A stretch of DNA of 64,000 nt from LMUY01 sp964245075 (GCA_964245075.1 CAXTLC010000002.1:1-64000); one strand, 5' to 3'. Positions 38,417 through 48,066 are shown, numbered from the stretch's first letter. The notes: generated from the sequence alone by a model not told the origin. A program made the numbers and translations.

Positions 38417-38559
38417 CGGGCTATCCTCGTTTGGTCATCGACGGAACCGTCCAGTCATAACGATTAAATACTTTGTTCGTCCCGGTAGCAATCACCCGTG
38501 CGACATGATGCGCACGCTGAGACTCAAACTGACCCGGCCCGGCTGGTGCGCGGCGGCGC

Positions 38560-39171
38560 TTAGCGGGCCAGTTCCGCGATCCGCTCCTGGGCGCCGGCGA
38601 CGGCCTTGGCGACGGCGTCGGACCCCATCGCCAAGCCCTCCGCGCGTATCACCGAGATGTCAGTCACGCCGATGAAGCCCAGCACGGCGCGCAGGTAGCT
38701 TTCCTGGAAGTCATAGGTCTTGAACGGCCCATCGGAGTAAACGCCGCCCGACGCGAGGCACACCACGGCCCGCTTGCCTGTCATCAGGCCCTTCCGCCCC
38801 CCCTCCGTGTACTGGAACGTCCGTCCCGCACGGACAATGTGGTCAATCCATGACTTGAGCTGCGATGGAACGGAGAAGTTGTACATTGGAGCACTGATCA
38901 CGATCAGGTCGGCGGCCGACAGTTCGTCGATCAGCTCGTTGGACAAGCGCAGGGCCTGCGATTGCTCCGGCGAGAGCGCCTCCGGCTTGCCGGCGAAGCC
39001 GCCGAGCAGGTCGACGCCGAGATGCGGCATGTTTCCGGTGACCAGGTCACGGGTGACGACCGTGTCATCCGGATGGTTCTCGAGGTGGCGGGCGACGAAG
39101 CCTGCGGAAAGGTCGCGGCTGACGGAGCCGCTCAGGTTCGGGCTGCTCTGGACATGCAGGACACGAGACAT
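38560..39171 (-). CDS. azoR: FMN-dependent NADH:quinone/azoreductase AzoR
   Basis: This 203-residue flavodoxin-like oxidoreductase has the family patterns HVQSSPNLSGSVSRDLS, APMYNFSVPSQLKSWIDHI and CLASGGVYSDGPF. AzoR reduces quinones and azo dyes in two-electron steps and protects against electrophiles. ATG 39171 has AGGAG upstream. It lies between tolB and pal, in the same orientation, breaking an otherwise conserved pair. Confidence 0.92.
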   Translation of the reverse strand: MSRVLHVQSSPNLSGSVSRDLSAGFVARHLENHPDDTVVTRDLVTGNMPHLGVDLLGGFAGKPEALSPEQSQALRLSNELIDELSAADLIVISAPMYNFSVPSQLKSWIDHIVRAGRTFQYTEGGRKGLMTGKRAVVCLASGGVYSDGPFKTYDFQESYLRAVLGFIGVTDISVIRAEGLAMGSDAVAKAVAGAQERIAELAR

Positions 39172-39249
39172 CGAATCACTCCTAGCTTGGTGGTAGTCGG
39201 CTTCAGCTAGCTCCGGCATCCGTCTGTTGCAACTGCAAAAGTTACAGCA

Positions 39250-40560
39250 TCATGCCAGCAACGGCGACCAGGCCGGATCCGAGGCGTCTCCCGGCGTAGG
39301 TACCGGCCGCTCGTTGAACCCGGTGACATCGACCGAGACCAGCCGCGACGAGTAGCCGTTGCCCCGGCTGTCGCGCGCCGCACTTTCCCGGAAGAACATC
39401 AGCACGCGGCCGTTGGGGCAGAAGGTCGGGCCTTCCACGTCGAAGCCTTCCGACAGGATGCGCTCGCCGGACCCGTCCGGGTGCATCACCCCGATCGCGA
39501 AGGAGGAGCCGAGCCGGGTGAACGCGATCAGGTCCCCCCGCGGCGACCAGACTGGCGTCGCGTAACGCCCGTTGCCGAAGGAGATGCGCTTGGCCCCGCC
39601 GCCGGAGGCACTCATGACATACAGCTGCTGATCCCCGCCGCGGTCGGAGTTGAACACGATCTGCGAGCCGTCCGGGCTGTAGCACGGGCTGGTGTCGATG
39701 GCGCCCGAGTTGGTCAGCCTGCCGCCCCCGCCGCCGCCCAGGCCCACCGTCACGATGTCGGACCCGGCGCCGCGGGTGACGGACATGATCACGTGGCTGC
39801 CGTCCGGGGCGAAGCGGGGTGCGAAGGTGATGCCATCGAACTCGCCCAGCACCCGCTGCGCCCCGCTGGCCAGGTTGAAGGAGTACACCCGCGGCCGGTT
39901 GTTGGCGTAGGACATGAACACGATCTCGTCCTGCGTCGGGTGGAAGCGCGGGGTCAGCACCAGCCACGAGCCGTCCGTCAGGTAGCGGTTGTTCTCGCTG
40001 TCCTGGTCCATGATCGCCAGCCGCTTGACCCGGCGGTCCCGCGGGCCGGACCCGGCGACGTAGACGATGCGGGTGTCGAAGTAGCCTTTCTCGCCCAGCA
40101 GCCGCTCGTAGATGACGTCCCCCATGATGTGGGCGACGCGCCGCCAGTTGCCGGCGGCCGTGCTGTACGCGGTGCCCTGGATCTGCTGGCCTTGCAGAAC
40201 GTCCCACAGGCGGAACTCGACCCGGCCGGCGCTGGCGCTGCCGGTGACCAGGGCGTGGGCGCCCTGCGCCTTCCATTGGCTGAAGTTGGGCGCGTCACCG
40301 GGCTGCGGGCCGCCCGTGATCGGCTTGAACAAGCCGCAGCGGGTGAGGTCGGCAACCATCACGTCGGTCACCTGGGCGCCCGCGTCGCCCGCCAGGGTGG
40401 GGATTGCGATCGGAATCGGCTCGTTGCGGGCGCGATCGACCGTGATCTCCTGCCCGGACGCCGCGGCGGGAGTGGCCTGCTGCGCCCAAGCGGGAACGGC
40501 GAGAAGGGTCGCGGTGGCGGCCAGCGCGTTGCGGCGGCCGATGGTGGGCGTGATGGGCAT
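39250..40560 (-). CDS. tolB: Tol-Pal system translocation protein TolB
   Basis: This 436-residue periplasmic protein has a Sec-type signal (cleavage near VPAWAQ), a small N-terminal domain and a six-bladed beta-propeller whose repeats show the WSPDG-like motifs (CYSPDGSQIVFNSDRGG, VWSPRGDLIAFTR). TolB binds Pal and the TolA system and times outer-membrane constriction. The start follows a good ribosome site and is 12 bases after tolA. Confidence 0.96.
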   Translation of the reverse strand: MPITPTIGRRNALAATATLLAVPAWAQQATPAAASGQEITVDRARNEPIPIAIPTLAGDAGAQVTDVMVADLTRCGLFKPITGGPQPGDAPNFSQWKAQGAHALVTGSASAGRVEFRLWDVLQGQQIQGTAYSTAAGNWRRVAHIMGDVIYERLLGEKGYFDTRIVYVAGSGPRDRRVKRLAIMDQDSENNRYLTDGSWLVLTPRFHPTQDEIVFMSYANNRPRVYSFNLASGAQRVLGEFDGITFAPRFAPDGSHVIMSVTRGAGSDIVTVGLGGGGGGRLTNSGAIDTSPCYSPDGSQIVFNSDRGGDQQLYVMSASGGGAKRISFGNGRYATPVWSPRGDLIAFTRLGSSFAIGVMHPDGSGERILSEGFDVEGPTFCPNGRVLMFFRESAARDSRGNGYSSRLVSVDVTGFNERPVPTPGDASDPAWSPLLA

Positions 40561-40572
40561 GGAGGTTCCCGT

Positions 40573-41562
40573 TTATGGCTTGAAGATGAAGTCGAACCGA
40601 TGGGTTTGGCCGAGCATGGCGCCCGGCAGCGGCAAGGCGGCGCACTGCGGGGACAACACGGCGTGGGCCGCCCGCTGGCCGAACGCGTGCAGCGGGCTGC
40701 CGAAGGCGGCGGCCGGATCGCCGGGCGCGACCTCCGCCTGGCGCGCCACGCCCGCGGCGTCCGTGGTGACGATCAAGTGGACGCTGAACTTCTCGTAGTC
40801 CTTGGCGCCGGTGTCGGTGCCCCAGCACTCGCGCACCTTGTCGCCGATCGCACCCCGCTGCGCGGCGTTCAACGATGTGTTGTCCGTCCCGTGCACGCTG
40901 CCGCCCTGGGCGGGAGCGCCCGATGCGGCGGGGTTGTAGCGGGCGGTCGGCGGATGCTGCTGGCGCATGGTGGACATCAGCTTGTCGAGGTTGTTGTCCG
41001 CGCTGCGGCTGTCCGGCGCGGGATTGCGGGTCGGGTTCGGCTGCGTGCTCTGGCTTGCCGGCGCGGGCGGAACCGGGCGCGGCGCCGGCACGGGGGGTGG
41101 CGGGACCGGGATGGGCGGGGTGGGCAGCGCCGGGGTGGGCAGCGCAACTGGCGGCGGCCGGGGCGGCGGCGCCTGGACCGGCGACGGCTCCGGCGTGGAC
41201 GGCAGCAGCACCGGCGTGGGCGGGGGTGCCGCGGGGATGGGCGGCACCGGCAGCGGCGGTTGTGCCGGGGCTTGCGGCGGAGGCGGCGGAGGCGGCACGG
41301 AAGCCTGCGGCGGCAACGGCTTGGATGGTTGCGGGGTCGGCGGCGTGGGCAACGGCACGGGCGCGCTGGTAGAAGCGGGAACCGGCGCCGGCACGGCGGA
41401 CCGGCGCGCCTCCTGCTGCGGGCCTTCCACATCCACCTCGAAGCTCGCCAGGTCCGGCATCTGTTCGACCGGCGGCTTCGGCGCCAGCAACAGCAGCGCC
41501 GCCAGAACGAGCAGGTGAAAGCCGGTGGACGCCGCGGCTCCCTTGCCCAGGCGATCGTTCAT
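40573..41562 (-). CDS. tolA: Tol-Pal system protein TolA
   Basis: This 329-residue inner-membrane protein has an N-terminal membrane anchor (FHLLVLAALLLLAP, ~16-29), an extended proline-rich middle (about 60-185), where Enterobacteria have an Ala-rich helix, and a C-terminal periplasmic domain with VRECWGTDTGAKDY. TolA links the TolQR motor to TolB-Pal. A proline-rich spacer is common in this lineage. Confidence 0.9.
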   Translation of the reverse strand: MNDRLGKGAAASTGFHLLVLAALLLLAPKPPVEQMPDLASFEVDVEGPQQEARRSAVPAPVPASTSAPVPLPTPPTPQPSKPLPPQASVPPPPPPPQAPAQPPLPVPPIPAAPPPTPVLLPSTPEPSPVQAPPPRPPPVALPTPALPTPPIPVPPPPVPAPRPVPPAPASQSTQPNPTRNPAPDSRSADNNLDKLMSTMRQQHPPTARYNPAASGAPAQGGSVHGTDNTSLNAAQRGAIGDKVRECWGTDTGAKDYEKFSVHLIVTTDAAGVARQAEVAPGDPAAAFGSPLHAFGQRAAHAVLSPQCAALPLPGAMLGQTHRFDFIFKP

Positions 41563-41580
41563 GGCCGAGCGCCGTCCGTG

Positions 41581-42090
<510 letters not shown>

Positions 42091-42120
42091 GGCCTAGGCT
42101 TTCTCCTTATCGCCCATGGC

Positions 42121-42834
42121 TCAGGCGCTCTCCTCGGACTGGCGGGACAGGATGGCGCCGAACTCGGTGCCGAACCCCTCCATCCGCGCGGCGAAGCGGG
42201 ACAGGTCGGTGCTGATCTTGTTGTACGCGAGCACCGCGGGGATTGCCGCGACCAGGCCGATGGCGGTGGCGAACAGCGCCTCCGCGATGCCCGGCGCCAC
42301 TACTGCCAGGCTGGTGTTCTTGCTGGCGGCAATGGCGGCAAAGGAATGCATGATGCCCCACACCGTGCCGAACAGCCCGACGAACGGCGCAGTGGAGCCG
42401 ACGGAGGCCAGGAACACCATCCAGCGCTCCATCCGCTCCATCTCGCGGCTGACGGTGACGGTCATGGCGCGGTCCACCCGGTCCCGCACGCCGAAGCGGG
42501 CCATGTCGGCGCCGGCTACCCGGGCGGAACGCCGCCACTCGCCCATGGCGGCGCCGAACACGGCGGCCACGGGGTGCGCCGGCTTGGCGCCGTCCGAGTC
42601 GTACAACTCGTCCAGGCTGCCGCCGGACCAGAAACGGTCCTCGAACGCATCCGCCTGCCGGTTGGCGCGGCGGATGGAAGTGATCTTCTCGAAGATGATC
42701 GCCCACACCCAGATGCTCGCGAGCAGCAGCAGCAGCATGACGATCTTGACGACGATGTCCGCTTGCAGGAACAGCGTCAGGATCGAGAGGTCGCCCCCAG
42801 GCGGCACCGCCGCCGCCGTCGCCGTGTCACCCAC
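42121..42834 (-). CDS. tolQ: TolQ, MotA/TolQ/ExbB proton channel
   Basis: This 237-residue protein has three membrane segments, the first around ADIVVKIVMLLLLLASIWVWAI, and the typical SVGSTAPFVGLFGTVWGIMHSF signature. The GTG start at 42834 was chosen because GGAGG lies eight bases upstream; an upstream ATG in the same frame lies inside ybgC. The gene overlaps ybgC by eight bases. Confidence 0.95.
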   Translation of the reverse strand: MGDTATAAAVPPGGDLSILTLFLQADIVVKIVMLLLLLASIWVWAIIFEKITSIRRANRQADAFEDRFWSGGSLDELYDSDGAKPAHPVAAVFGAAMGEWRRSARVAGADMARFGVRDRVDRAMTVTVSREMERMERWMVFLASVGSTAPFVGLFGTVWGIMHSFAAIAASKNTSLAVVAPGIAEALFATAIGLVAAIPAVLAYNKISTDLSRFAARMEGFGTEFGAILSRQSEESA

Positions 42835-43237
42835 TCCGCACCTCCTCGAACGCCGCGCGCCAGCGGGCGGGTATCCGCGAGGGACGGCCATCCGTTCCCC
42901 GCACGCATGCCAATTGCACGTCCATCCGCGCCACCGCCCGCTCGCCCACCGTGAAATCCTGCCGCAGGACGGCCAGGGCGGCGCCCAACTCGGTCGGCTC
43001 CGTGGCGACGGTCAGCACTTCGTCAAGCCGTACAGGCCGCAGATAGTCCATTTTGATGCGACGCACCACGAAGATCAGGCCCTCGCCGCGCACCAGGTCC
43101 TCGTGCGGCACGCCGGAGTCCCGCAGCAGCTCCGCCCGGGCACGTTCGGCGAAGGCGAGATAGCGGGCGTGGTACACCATTCCGGCGGCGTCGGTGTCCT
43201 CGTAATAGACGCGGATGTCCAGCCGGTGCGTCCTCAC
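42827..43237 (-). CDS. ybgC: Acyl-CoA thioesterase YbgC
   Basis: This 136-residue hot-dog-fold thioesterase shows the motif VYYEDTDAAGMVYHARYL with the catalytic aspartate. YbgC hydrolyses acyl-CoA or acyl-ACP and belongs to the Tol-Pal operon, where it may link to phospholipid synthesis. The GTG start at 43237 overlaps the ruvB stop (GTGA). Upstream in-frame codons are inside ruvB. Confidence 0.93.
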   Translation of the reverse strand: MRTHRLDIRVYYEDTDAAGMVYHARYLAFAERARAELLRDSGVPHEDLVRGEGLIFVVRRIKMDYLRPVRLDEVLTVATEPTELGAALAVLRQDFTVGERAVARMDVQLACVRGTDGRPSRIPARWRAAFEEVRSG

Positions 43238-44268
43238 GGCTCGGGCGCCAGCAGGTCCAACAGCGGTGCGGGGGCAGCCGGGGGAACCAGGCCAAGGTGC
43301 CGCCAACCCGGCTCGCCCAACATGCGGCCCCGGCTGGTACGCAGCACCAGCCCCTCCTGGATCAGATACGGCTCGATGACGTCCTCGATCGTGTCGCGCG
43401 CTTCGTTCAGCGCGGCGGCAAGCGTCTCGACGCCGACCGGGCCGCCGTTGTGGTGCTCGGCGATGCGGCGCAGGTAGCGGCGGTCCATGGCGTCCAGGCC
43501 GATCCGGTCCACTTCGAGCCGGGTCAGCGCCGCATCCGCCTCCGCCCGGTCCACCGGGCTGTGGCCGTCCACGGATGCGAAGTCCCGCACCCGGCGCAGC
43601 AGCCGTCCTGCAATGCGCGGCGTGCCGCGGGACCGCCGGGCAATCTCGGCCGCGCCCGCCTGCGTGAGCGCCAGGCCGAGCTTCTCGGCGCCCCGGGTCA
43701 CGATCAGCTCCAGCTCGGCCGGGGTGTAGAGCACCAGGCGCAGCGGGATGCCGAAGCGGTCGCGCAGCGGGGTGGCCAGCAGCCCGGCGCGGGTCGTGGC
43801 GGCGACGAGGGTGAAAGGAGACAGGTCGATGCGGACCGAGCGGGCCGCCGGGCCTTCACCGATGATGAGGTCGAGCTGGAAATCCTCCATGGCCGGATAC
43901 AGCACCTCCTCGATGGCGGGCTGGAGGCGGTGGATCTCGTCGATGAACAGCACGTCGCGCGGCTGCAAGTTGGTCAGGATGGCGGCCAGATCCCCGGCGC
44001 GCTGGATCACGGGGCCGGAGGTGGCGCGGAATCCCACGCCCAGCTCGCGGGCCACGATCTGCGCCAGGGTGGTCTTGCCCAGCCCGGGCGGGCCGTGCAG
44101 CAGCACGTGGTCCATCGCCTCCGCCCGGCCCTTCGCGGCGCGGATGAAGACGCGGAGGTTCTCGCGGCTGGCCTTCTGGCCGATGAATTCGGCGAGAACC
44201 TGCGGGCGCAGGGACACCTCGGCCGCGTCCTCCACCGTGCGGGTGGGGGTGAGGGGGGAGTCGCTCAC
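43234..44268 (-). CDS. ruvB: Holliday junction branch-migration ATPase RuvB
   Basis: This 344-residue AAA+ motor has Walker A GPPGLGKTTLA, Walker B LFIDEIHRL, sensor region RAGLLATPLRDRFG and the C-terminal DNA-binding helix region (GLVLRTSRGRMLG). With RuvA it drives branch migration. It is between ruvA and ybgC in one transcript. Confidence 0.97.
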   Translation of the reverse strand: MSDSPLTPTRTVEDAAEVSLRPQVLAEFIGQKASRENLRVFIRAAKGRAEAMDHVLLHGPPGLGKTTLAQIVARELGVGFRATSGPVIQRAGDLAAILTNLQPRDVLFIDEIHRLQPAIEEVLYPAMEDFQLDLIIGEGPAARSVRIDLSPFTLVAATTRAGLLATPLRDRFGIPLRLVLYTPAELELIVTRGAEKLGLALTQAGAAEIARRSRGTPRIAGRLLRRVRDFASVDGHSPVDRAEADAALTRLEVDRIGLDAMDRRYLRRIAEHHNGGPVGVETLAAALNEARDTIEDVIEPYLIQEGLVLRTSRGRMLGEPGWRHLGLVPPAAPAPLLDLLAPEP

Positions 44269-44293
44269 CGGAGATGGCCGCCCGACACAGAAA

Positions 44294-44890
44294 TCATCGC
44301 GCCAATTCCTTGAGGCTGTCCCGGATCACCGCGTCCAGCCCGGCGCTCTCGCCAAGCCGCTCGCGCACCCGCGCCACCACCGGATGCGCCTCCACCCGGC
44401 GGTAACCGAGGTTGCCGAGCGCCGACAACGCGTCCGCCTCCACCCCGGCCGGAGCGGGCGCGGCGGGCAGGCCCGCGCCTAGGGGCATGGCGCCGGCCTT
44501 GGACGCGAGTTCCAGCAGCAGCCGCGCCGCCAGCTTGGCGCCAACGCCGGGCGCACGCGTCAGGCTGGTCCGGTCGCCGGCCGCGATGATGCCCACCAAC
44601 TCGCGCGGCGAAAGCGCGGACAGCACGCCAAGCGCCACTTTGGCGCCCACGCCCTGCACGGTGGTCAGCAGGCGGAACCAGTCGCGCTCGGCCGGGTCGG
44701 CGAAGCCGTACAAGGTGATGGCATCCTCCCGCACCTGGGTTTCCACCAGCACCCGTGCGACGGATGGGGGCAGCGGCAGGGCGGACAGCGTGCGGGTGGA
44801 GGCATGCACCAGGTAACCGACGCCGTTCACGTCGATCACGCAGCGGCCCTCCTCCATGCCGGACAAGGCGCCGGTGAGCTGGGCGATCAT
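44294..44890 (-). CDS. ruvA: Holliday junction-binding protein RuvA
   Basis: This 198-residue protein begins MIAQLTGALSGMEEGRCVID, has an OB-fold N-terminal domain, two helix-hairpin-helix motifs (VQGVGAKVALGVLSAL and APGVGAKLAARLLLEL) and a small C-terminal domain that binds RuvB (ALGNLGYRRVEAH). It recognises four-way junctions. It follows ruvC by 22 bases. Confidence 0.96.
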   Translation of the reverse strand: MIAQLTGALSGMEEGRCVIDVNGVGYLVHASTRTLSALPLPPSVARVLVETQVREDAITLYGFADPAERDWFRLLTTVQGVGAKVALGVLSALSPRELVGIIAAGDRTSLTRAPGVGAKLAARLLLELASKAGAMPLGAGLPAAPAPAGVEADALSALGNLGYRRVEAHPVVARVRERLGESAGLDAVIRDSLKELAR

Positions 44891-44912
44891 GCACGGGCCT
44901 TTGCGCGCAGCT

Positions 44913-45419
44913 TCAAGCCATCACCTTGCCCGCAACCACCCGCAGCCGGGTCGCGCGGTGATGCGCGTGGCAGATGGCCACCGCCAACGCGTCGGCAGCG
45001 TCCGCCCGGCGCAGGGTGGCGCCGGGCAGCAGGCGGCGCACCATCACCTGCACTTGGTCCTTGCTGGCCGCACCCGTGCCCACCACCGCCTGCTTGACCG
45101 CCATCGCGCCGTATTCCAGCACCGGGATGCCAACCAGCGCCGGCGCCAGCAACGCCACGCCGCGGGCATAGCCGAGCTTCAGGGTCGCAGTGCCGTTGCG
45201 GTTGACGTAGGTCTCCTCCACCGCCGCCTCGTGCGGGGCGTAAGTGGTGAAAAGGGCGGTCAGTCCGTCGTGCAGCACCTTCAGCCGCGCCGGCACGCTC
45301 GAGTCGCCGTCGGTCGCGATCACCCCGTCGGCCACGTGGCACAGGCGATTGCCGTCGGTCGCGATCACCCCCCAGCCCGTGAACCGCAGGCCCGGGTCGA
45401 TGCCCATGAGGCGGATCAT
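44913..45419 (-). CDS. ruvC: Crossover junction endodeoxyribonuclease RuvC
   Basis: This 168-residue resolvase begins MIRLMGIDPGLRFTGWG, with the first catalytic Asp (Asp8); the others are in AVEETYVNRN (Glu) and RRADAADALAVAICH (Asp pair). It cuts Holliday junctions. The ATG at 45419 shares one base with the yebC stop (TGATG). Confidence 0.96.
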   Translation of the reverse strand: MIRLMGIDPGLRFTGWGVIATDGNRLCHVADGVIATDGDSSVPARLKVLHDGLTALFTTYAPHEAAVEETYVNRNGTATLKLGYARGVALLAPALVGIPVLEYGAMAVKQAVVGTGAASKDQVQVMVRRLLPGATLRRADAADALAVAICHAHHRATRLRVVAGKVMA

Positions 45420-46171
45420 CAGGCGGCCAGGCGATCCATCACGTCGTCCGGGATCTCGGCATTCGAGTAAACGGCCTGGACGTCGTCGTTGTCTTCCAGC
45501 GCATCCAGCAGCCTCACCAATGCGGCCGCACGCTCCGCGTCGTCCAGCGGCACGGTGGTGCTCGGGCGCCAATCGAGCTTGGCTTCCTCTGGCGGGCCGA
45601 ACCGGGCCTCCAGCGCATCCCGCACCGCGAAGAGCGCGTCCGTGGCGCAGGTGACCTCGTGGCCCTCGGCATCGCTCTCGACGTCGTCGGCGCCCGCCTC
45701 GATCGCGCCTTCCAGCATGGCGTCCGCAGTGGCCGCACGGACGGTGTAGCGGATGGCGCCGAGCCGGGTGAACTGGAAAGCGACGGAGTTGCTCTCGCCC
45801 ATCGTGCCGCCGTTCTTGTTGAACGCGGTGCGCAGGTCGGAGGCGGTGCGGTTGCGGTTGTCGGTCAGCGCCTCGACGATGACCGCGACGCCGGCCGGCC
45901 CGTAGCCCTCATACCGCACCTCGGCGTAATCGGCGCCGCCGCCCGCCTCCGTCGCCTTGCGGATGGCGCGCTCGATCGTGTCCTTGGGCATGTTCATCAC
46001 CCGGGCGGCAACGACGGCGGCACGCAGCCGGGGGTTGGCCGCCGGGTCGGGCAGGCCCTGCTTGGCGGAAACGGTGATCTCGCGGATCAGCTTAGCGAAC
46101 TGACGTGCCTTGCGGGCGTCCTGCGCGCCCTTGCGGTGCATGATGTTCTTGGAATGCGAATGGCCGGCCAT
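45419..46171 (-). CDS. yebC: YebC/PmpR family protein
   Basis: This 250-residue protein starts MAGHSHSKNIMHRKGAQDARKA and carries the family block GYGPAGVAVIVEALTDNRNRT. YebC proteins have been described as transcription regulators, and more recently as translation factors that help ribosomes on proline-rich stretches. It is the first gene of the yebC-ruv-tol run. Confidence 0.95.
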   Translation of the reverse strand: MAGHSHSKNIMHRKGAQDARKARQFAKLIREITVSAKQGLPDPAANPRLRAAVVAARVMNMPKDTIERAIRKATEAGGGADYAEVRYEGYGPAGVAVIVEALTDNRNRTASDLRTAFNKNGGTMGESNSVAFQFTRLGAIRYTVRAATADAMLEGAIEAGADDVESDAEGHEVTCATDALFAVRDALEARFGPPEEAKLDWRPSTTVPLDDAERAAALVRLLDALEDNDDVQAVYSNAEIPDDVMDRLAA

Positions 46172-46288
46172 GGCCCGGTGTCTCGGATGCTGTGGATTGG
46201 AACCGGGTTTGTATCAGCCCAGCCCCCGGCAAGCCAAATCGTTCGTTGCAGGCAGCGATGGGCAGGGCAGTGATGGGCCGGTCCCGGA

Positions 46289-46525
46289 TCACGCGAGTTC
46301 CCGCGTCCGGGACGGCGCACGCCACTGGTCGTTCGGCACCAGGCAGGCGGGCAGCACCCGCGCGCCGCCGGGGGAGGGCCGTGGCGGTGGGGGCGGCGCG
46401 CGGCGCGGGCCTTCGTCATCCCCGCCCCGGTGGCGCCGCAGCGCGCGAAGTTCATTGATCGCCACCAGCAGCACCGCACCGAAGCTTAACCCACCGGACA
46501 GCACCGCCTGCGTCGTTGGGCTCAT
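46289..46525 (-). CDS. Small membrane protein, unknown function
   Basis: This 78-residue protein has one hydrophobic segment (TQAVLSGGLSFGAVLLVAI, about 4-22) and a basic, proline-rich tail (GPRRAPPPPPRPSPGG). A strong ribosome site (GGGAGGTGACC before ATG) supports it. I recognise no family. It follows the YmdB-like gene by 11 bases. Confidence 0.65.
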   Translation of the reverse strand: MSPTTQAVLSGGLSFGAVLLVAINELRALRRHRGGDDEGPRRAPPPPPRPSPGGARVLPACLVPNDQWRAPSRTRELA

Positions 46526-46536
46526 GGTCACCTCCC

Positions 46537-47349
46537 TCAACCCGGCATCGCTTGCGATAAACGTCCGCCGATACGTACGGGTTCAGCACGTAATGCCAAT
46601 CCCGTGCCATCGTCGGTCTCGACGAAAAGCCCGCAGACTGTCGCCGCCCCTTCCGCCGGCGCCAAGCGTTCGCCCGGCATCTTGCGGACGAACCGGGCGG
46701 CGGCGCCCTCCTTCGCCATGCCGATGACGCTATCATAATCGCCGCACATTCCAGCATCCGATTGGAACGCGGTGCCGCCCGCGAGCACCTGGTGATCGGC
46801 GGTCGGCACATGGGTGTGGGTGCCCACCACCATCGAGAGCTGGCCGTCGAAATAATGCGCGAAGGACAGTTTCTCGCTGGTCGCTTCCGCGTGGAAATCC
46901 GTCACCGCCGCATGCACCGTGGCACCCAGGCGGTAGCGCCCCAGGATGTCGGCCGTGCCGCGGAACGGGCAATCCAGCGGGTCCATGAACAGCCGGCCCA
47001 TCGCGTTCATCACCAGCGCCTTGCGCCCGCCCGCCACCTCCACCACGACGGACCCGCCGCCCGGCGTGCCAGGGGGGAAGTTGAGCGGGCGCAGCAAACG
47101 CGGCTGTTGCGCGATGTAGGGGATGATGTCCTTTCGGTCCCAGGCGTGGTTGCCCAGGGTGATCACGTCCGCGCCAGCGGCGAACAGGGCTGCCGCCATG
47201 TCCGGCGTCAGGCCGAAGCCGTGGCTGGCGTTCTCCGCGTTCACCACCGCGAGGTCGATGCGAAGGCGCTCCCGCAGCCCGGGAAGCGCTGAAGCGGCGC
47301 CTTCCCGCCCGCTGCGGCCGACGGTGTCGCCAAGGAAGAGGATGCGCAT
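46537..47349 (-). CDS. YmdB-like metallophosphoesterase (TIGR00282 family)
   Basis: This 270-residue protein has the dinuclear-metal phosphoesterase motifs MRILFLGDTVGR, NAENASHGFG, TLGNHAWD and VVGTHTHVPTAD. In Bacillus the homologue YmdB is a cyclic-nucleotide phosphodiesterase that affects biofilm and RNA turnover; the role in alphaproteobacteria is not settled. The ATG 47349 lies one base past the fau stop. Confidence 0.92.
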   Translation of the reverse strand: MRILFLGDTVGRSGREGAASALPGLRERLRIDLAVVNAENASHGFGLTPDMAAALFAAGADVITLGNHAWDRKDIIPYIAQQPRLLRPLNFPPGTPGGGSVVVEVAGGRKALVMNAMGRLFMDPLDCPFRGTADILGRYRLGATVHAAVTDFHAEATSEKLSFAHYFDGQLSMVVGTHTHVPTADHQVLAGGTAFQSDAGMCGDYDSVIGMAKEGAAARFVRKMPGERLAPAEGAATVCGLFVETDDGTGLALRAEPVRIGGRLSQAMPG

Positions 47350-47350
47350 G

Positions 47351-47932
47351 TCAGCCTTTGATGGTGATGAATTCATGTTCGGTGGCGATGCAGTTCAGGC
47401 GCATGTCGGTGAGGCCGGCCGGCACCTCCGGCAGCTCCAAGGCAGCGTAGGCGCATCCGACCGTCCGGACACCGGGCATCGCTGCGATCGTCCGGTCATA
47501 GAAACCGCCGCCATAGCCCAACCGGTGGCCTCGCCGGTCGAAGGCGAGAAGCGGGACCAGCAGGAGGCCGGGTTCGACGGGCGGACCGCTGGACGTCATG
47601 GTGCCGAACCGCTCCGGCAACAGGTCATCGTCCTTTGCCCAACGACGGAACGTGAGCGGCGAACCCCGGGCCGGCGTGCGGGGAAGCGCCAGGGTGATCC
47701 CGGCTCCCCACATGGATCGGAGCAGAGGCATGAGATCGAGTTCTCGGCCCAACGGATAGAACCCCGCGACAACGGCCTCCGGCATGACATGCACGCAGAT
47801 GCGCGCCGCCACGGCCTGGCTGGCAGCGGCTGGGTCGCACCGGCCGAGGATTGCCTGCGCTTCAGCCCGCGCCAGGCGTTTCTGGTCGTCAAGGGAAGGT
47901 GCGGAGCCGCCATGGCCGTTGGCATTCGTCAT
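47351..47932 (-). CDS. 5-formyltetrahydrofolate cyclo-ligase
   Basis: This ~193-residue enzyme converts 5-formyl-THF to 5,10-methenyl-THF. The signature is LLLVPLLAFDRRGHRLGYGGGFYDRTIA, quoted here in part for its GYGGGFYD core; VAGFYPLGRELDLMPLL is also typical. The ATG at 47932 has GGAGG directly adjacent, which is too close for a normal ribosome site, so a GTG at 47962 is an alternative start. zapA-6S RNA-cyclo-ligase order is conserved in proteobacteria. Confidence 0.92.
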   Translation of the reverse strand: MTNANGHGGSAPSLDDQKRLARAEAQAILGRCDPAAASQAVAARICVHVMPEAVVAGFYPLGRELDLMPLLRSMWGAGITLALPRTPARGSPLTFRRWAKDDDLLPERFGTMTSSGPPVEPGLLLVPLLAFDRRGHRLGYGGGFYDRTIAAMPGVRTVGCAYAALELPEVPAGLTDMRLNCIATEHEFITIKG

Positions 47933-47939
47933 CCTCCCG

Positions 47940-48060
47940 AGCCTGCTTGTGCAGGTGGGCACCAGATACCGTGACCAGGATCACGACAGCGCCAGTTCCC
48001 GAGGAGAATGCTTATCGGCCCGAGGGATGAACCGCCTGACGAACCGGGCAGCCCCGCCAC
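47940..48060 (-). ncRNA. ssrS: Probable 6S RNA
   Basis: The 134-base space between zapA and the cyclo-ligase gene is the usual place of 6S RNA. On the minus strand it contains CCCTCGGGCCGATAAGC, close to the CCCCTGAGCCGATA element of E. coli 6S RNA, with complementary CTCCTCGGGAAC downstream and a CGTGA/TCACG hairpin. 6S RNA binds RNA polymerase as a promoter mimic. Ends are approximate and a covariance search was not possible. Confidence 0.55.
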
Positions 48061-48066
48061 TCCTAT

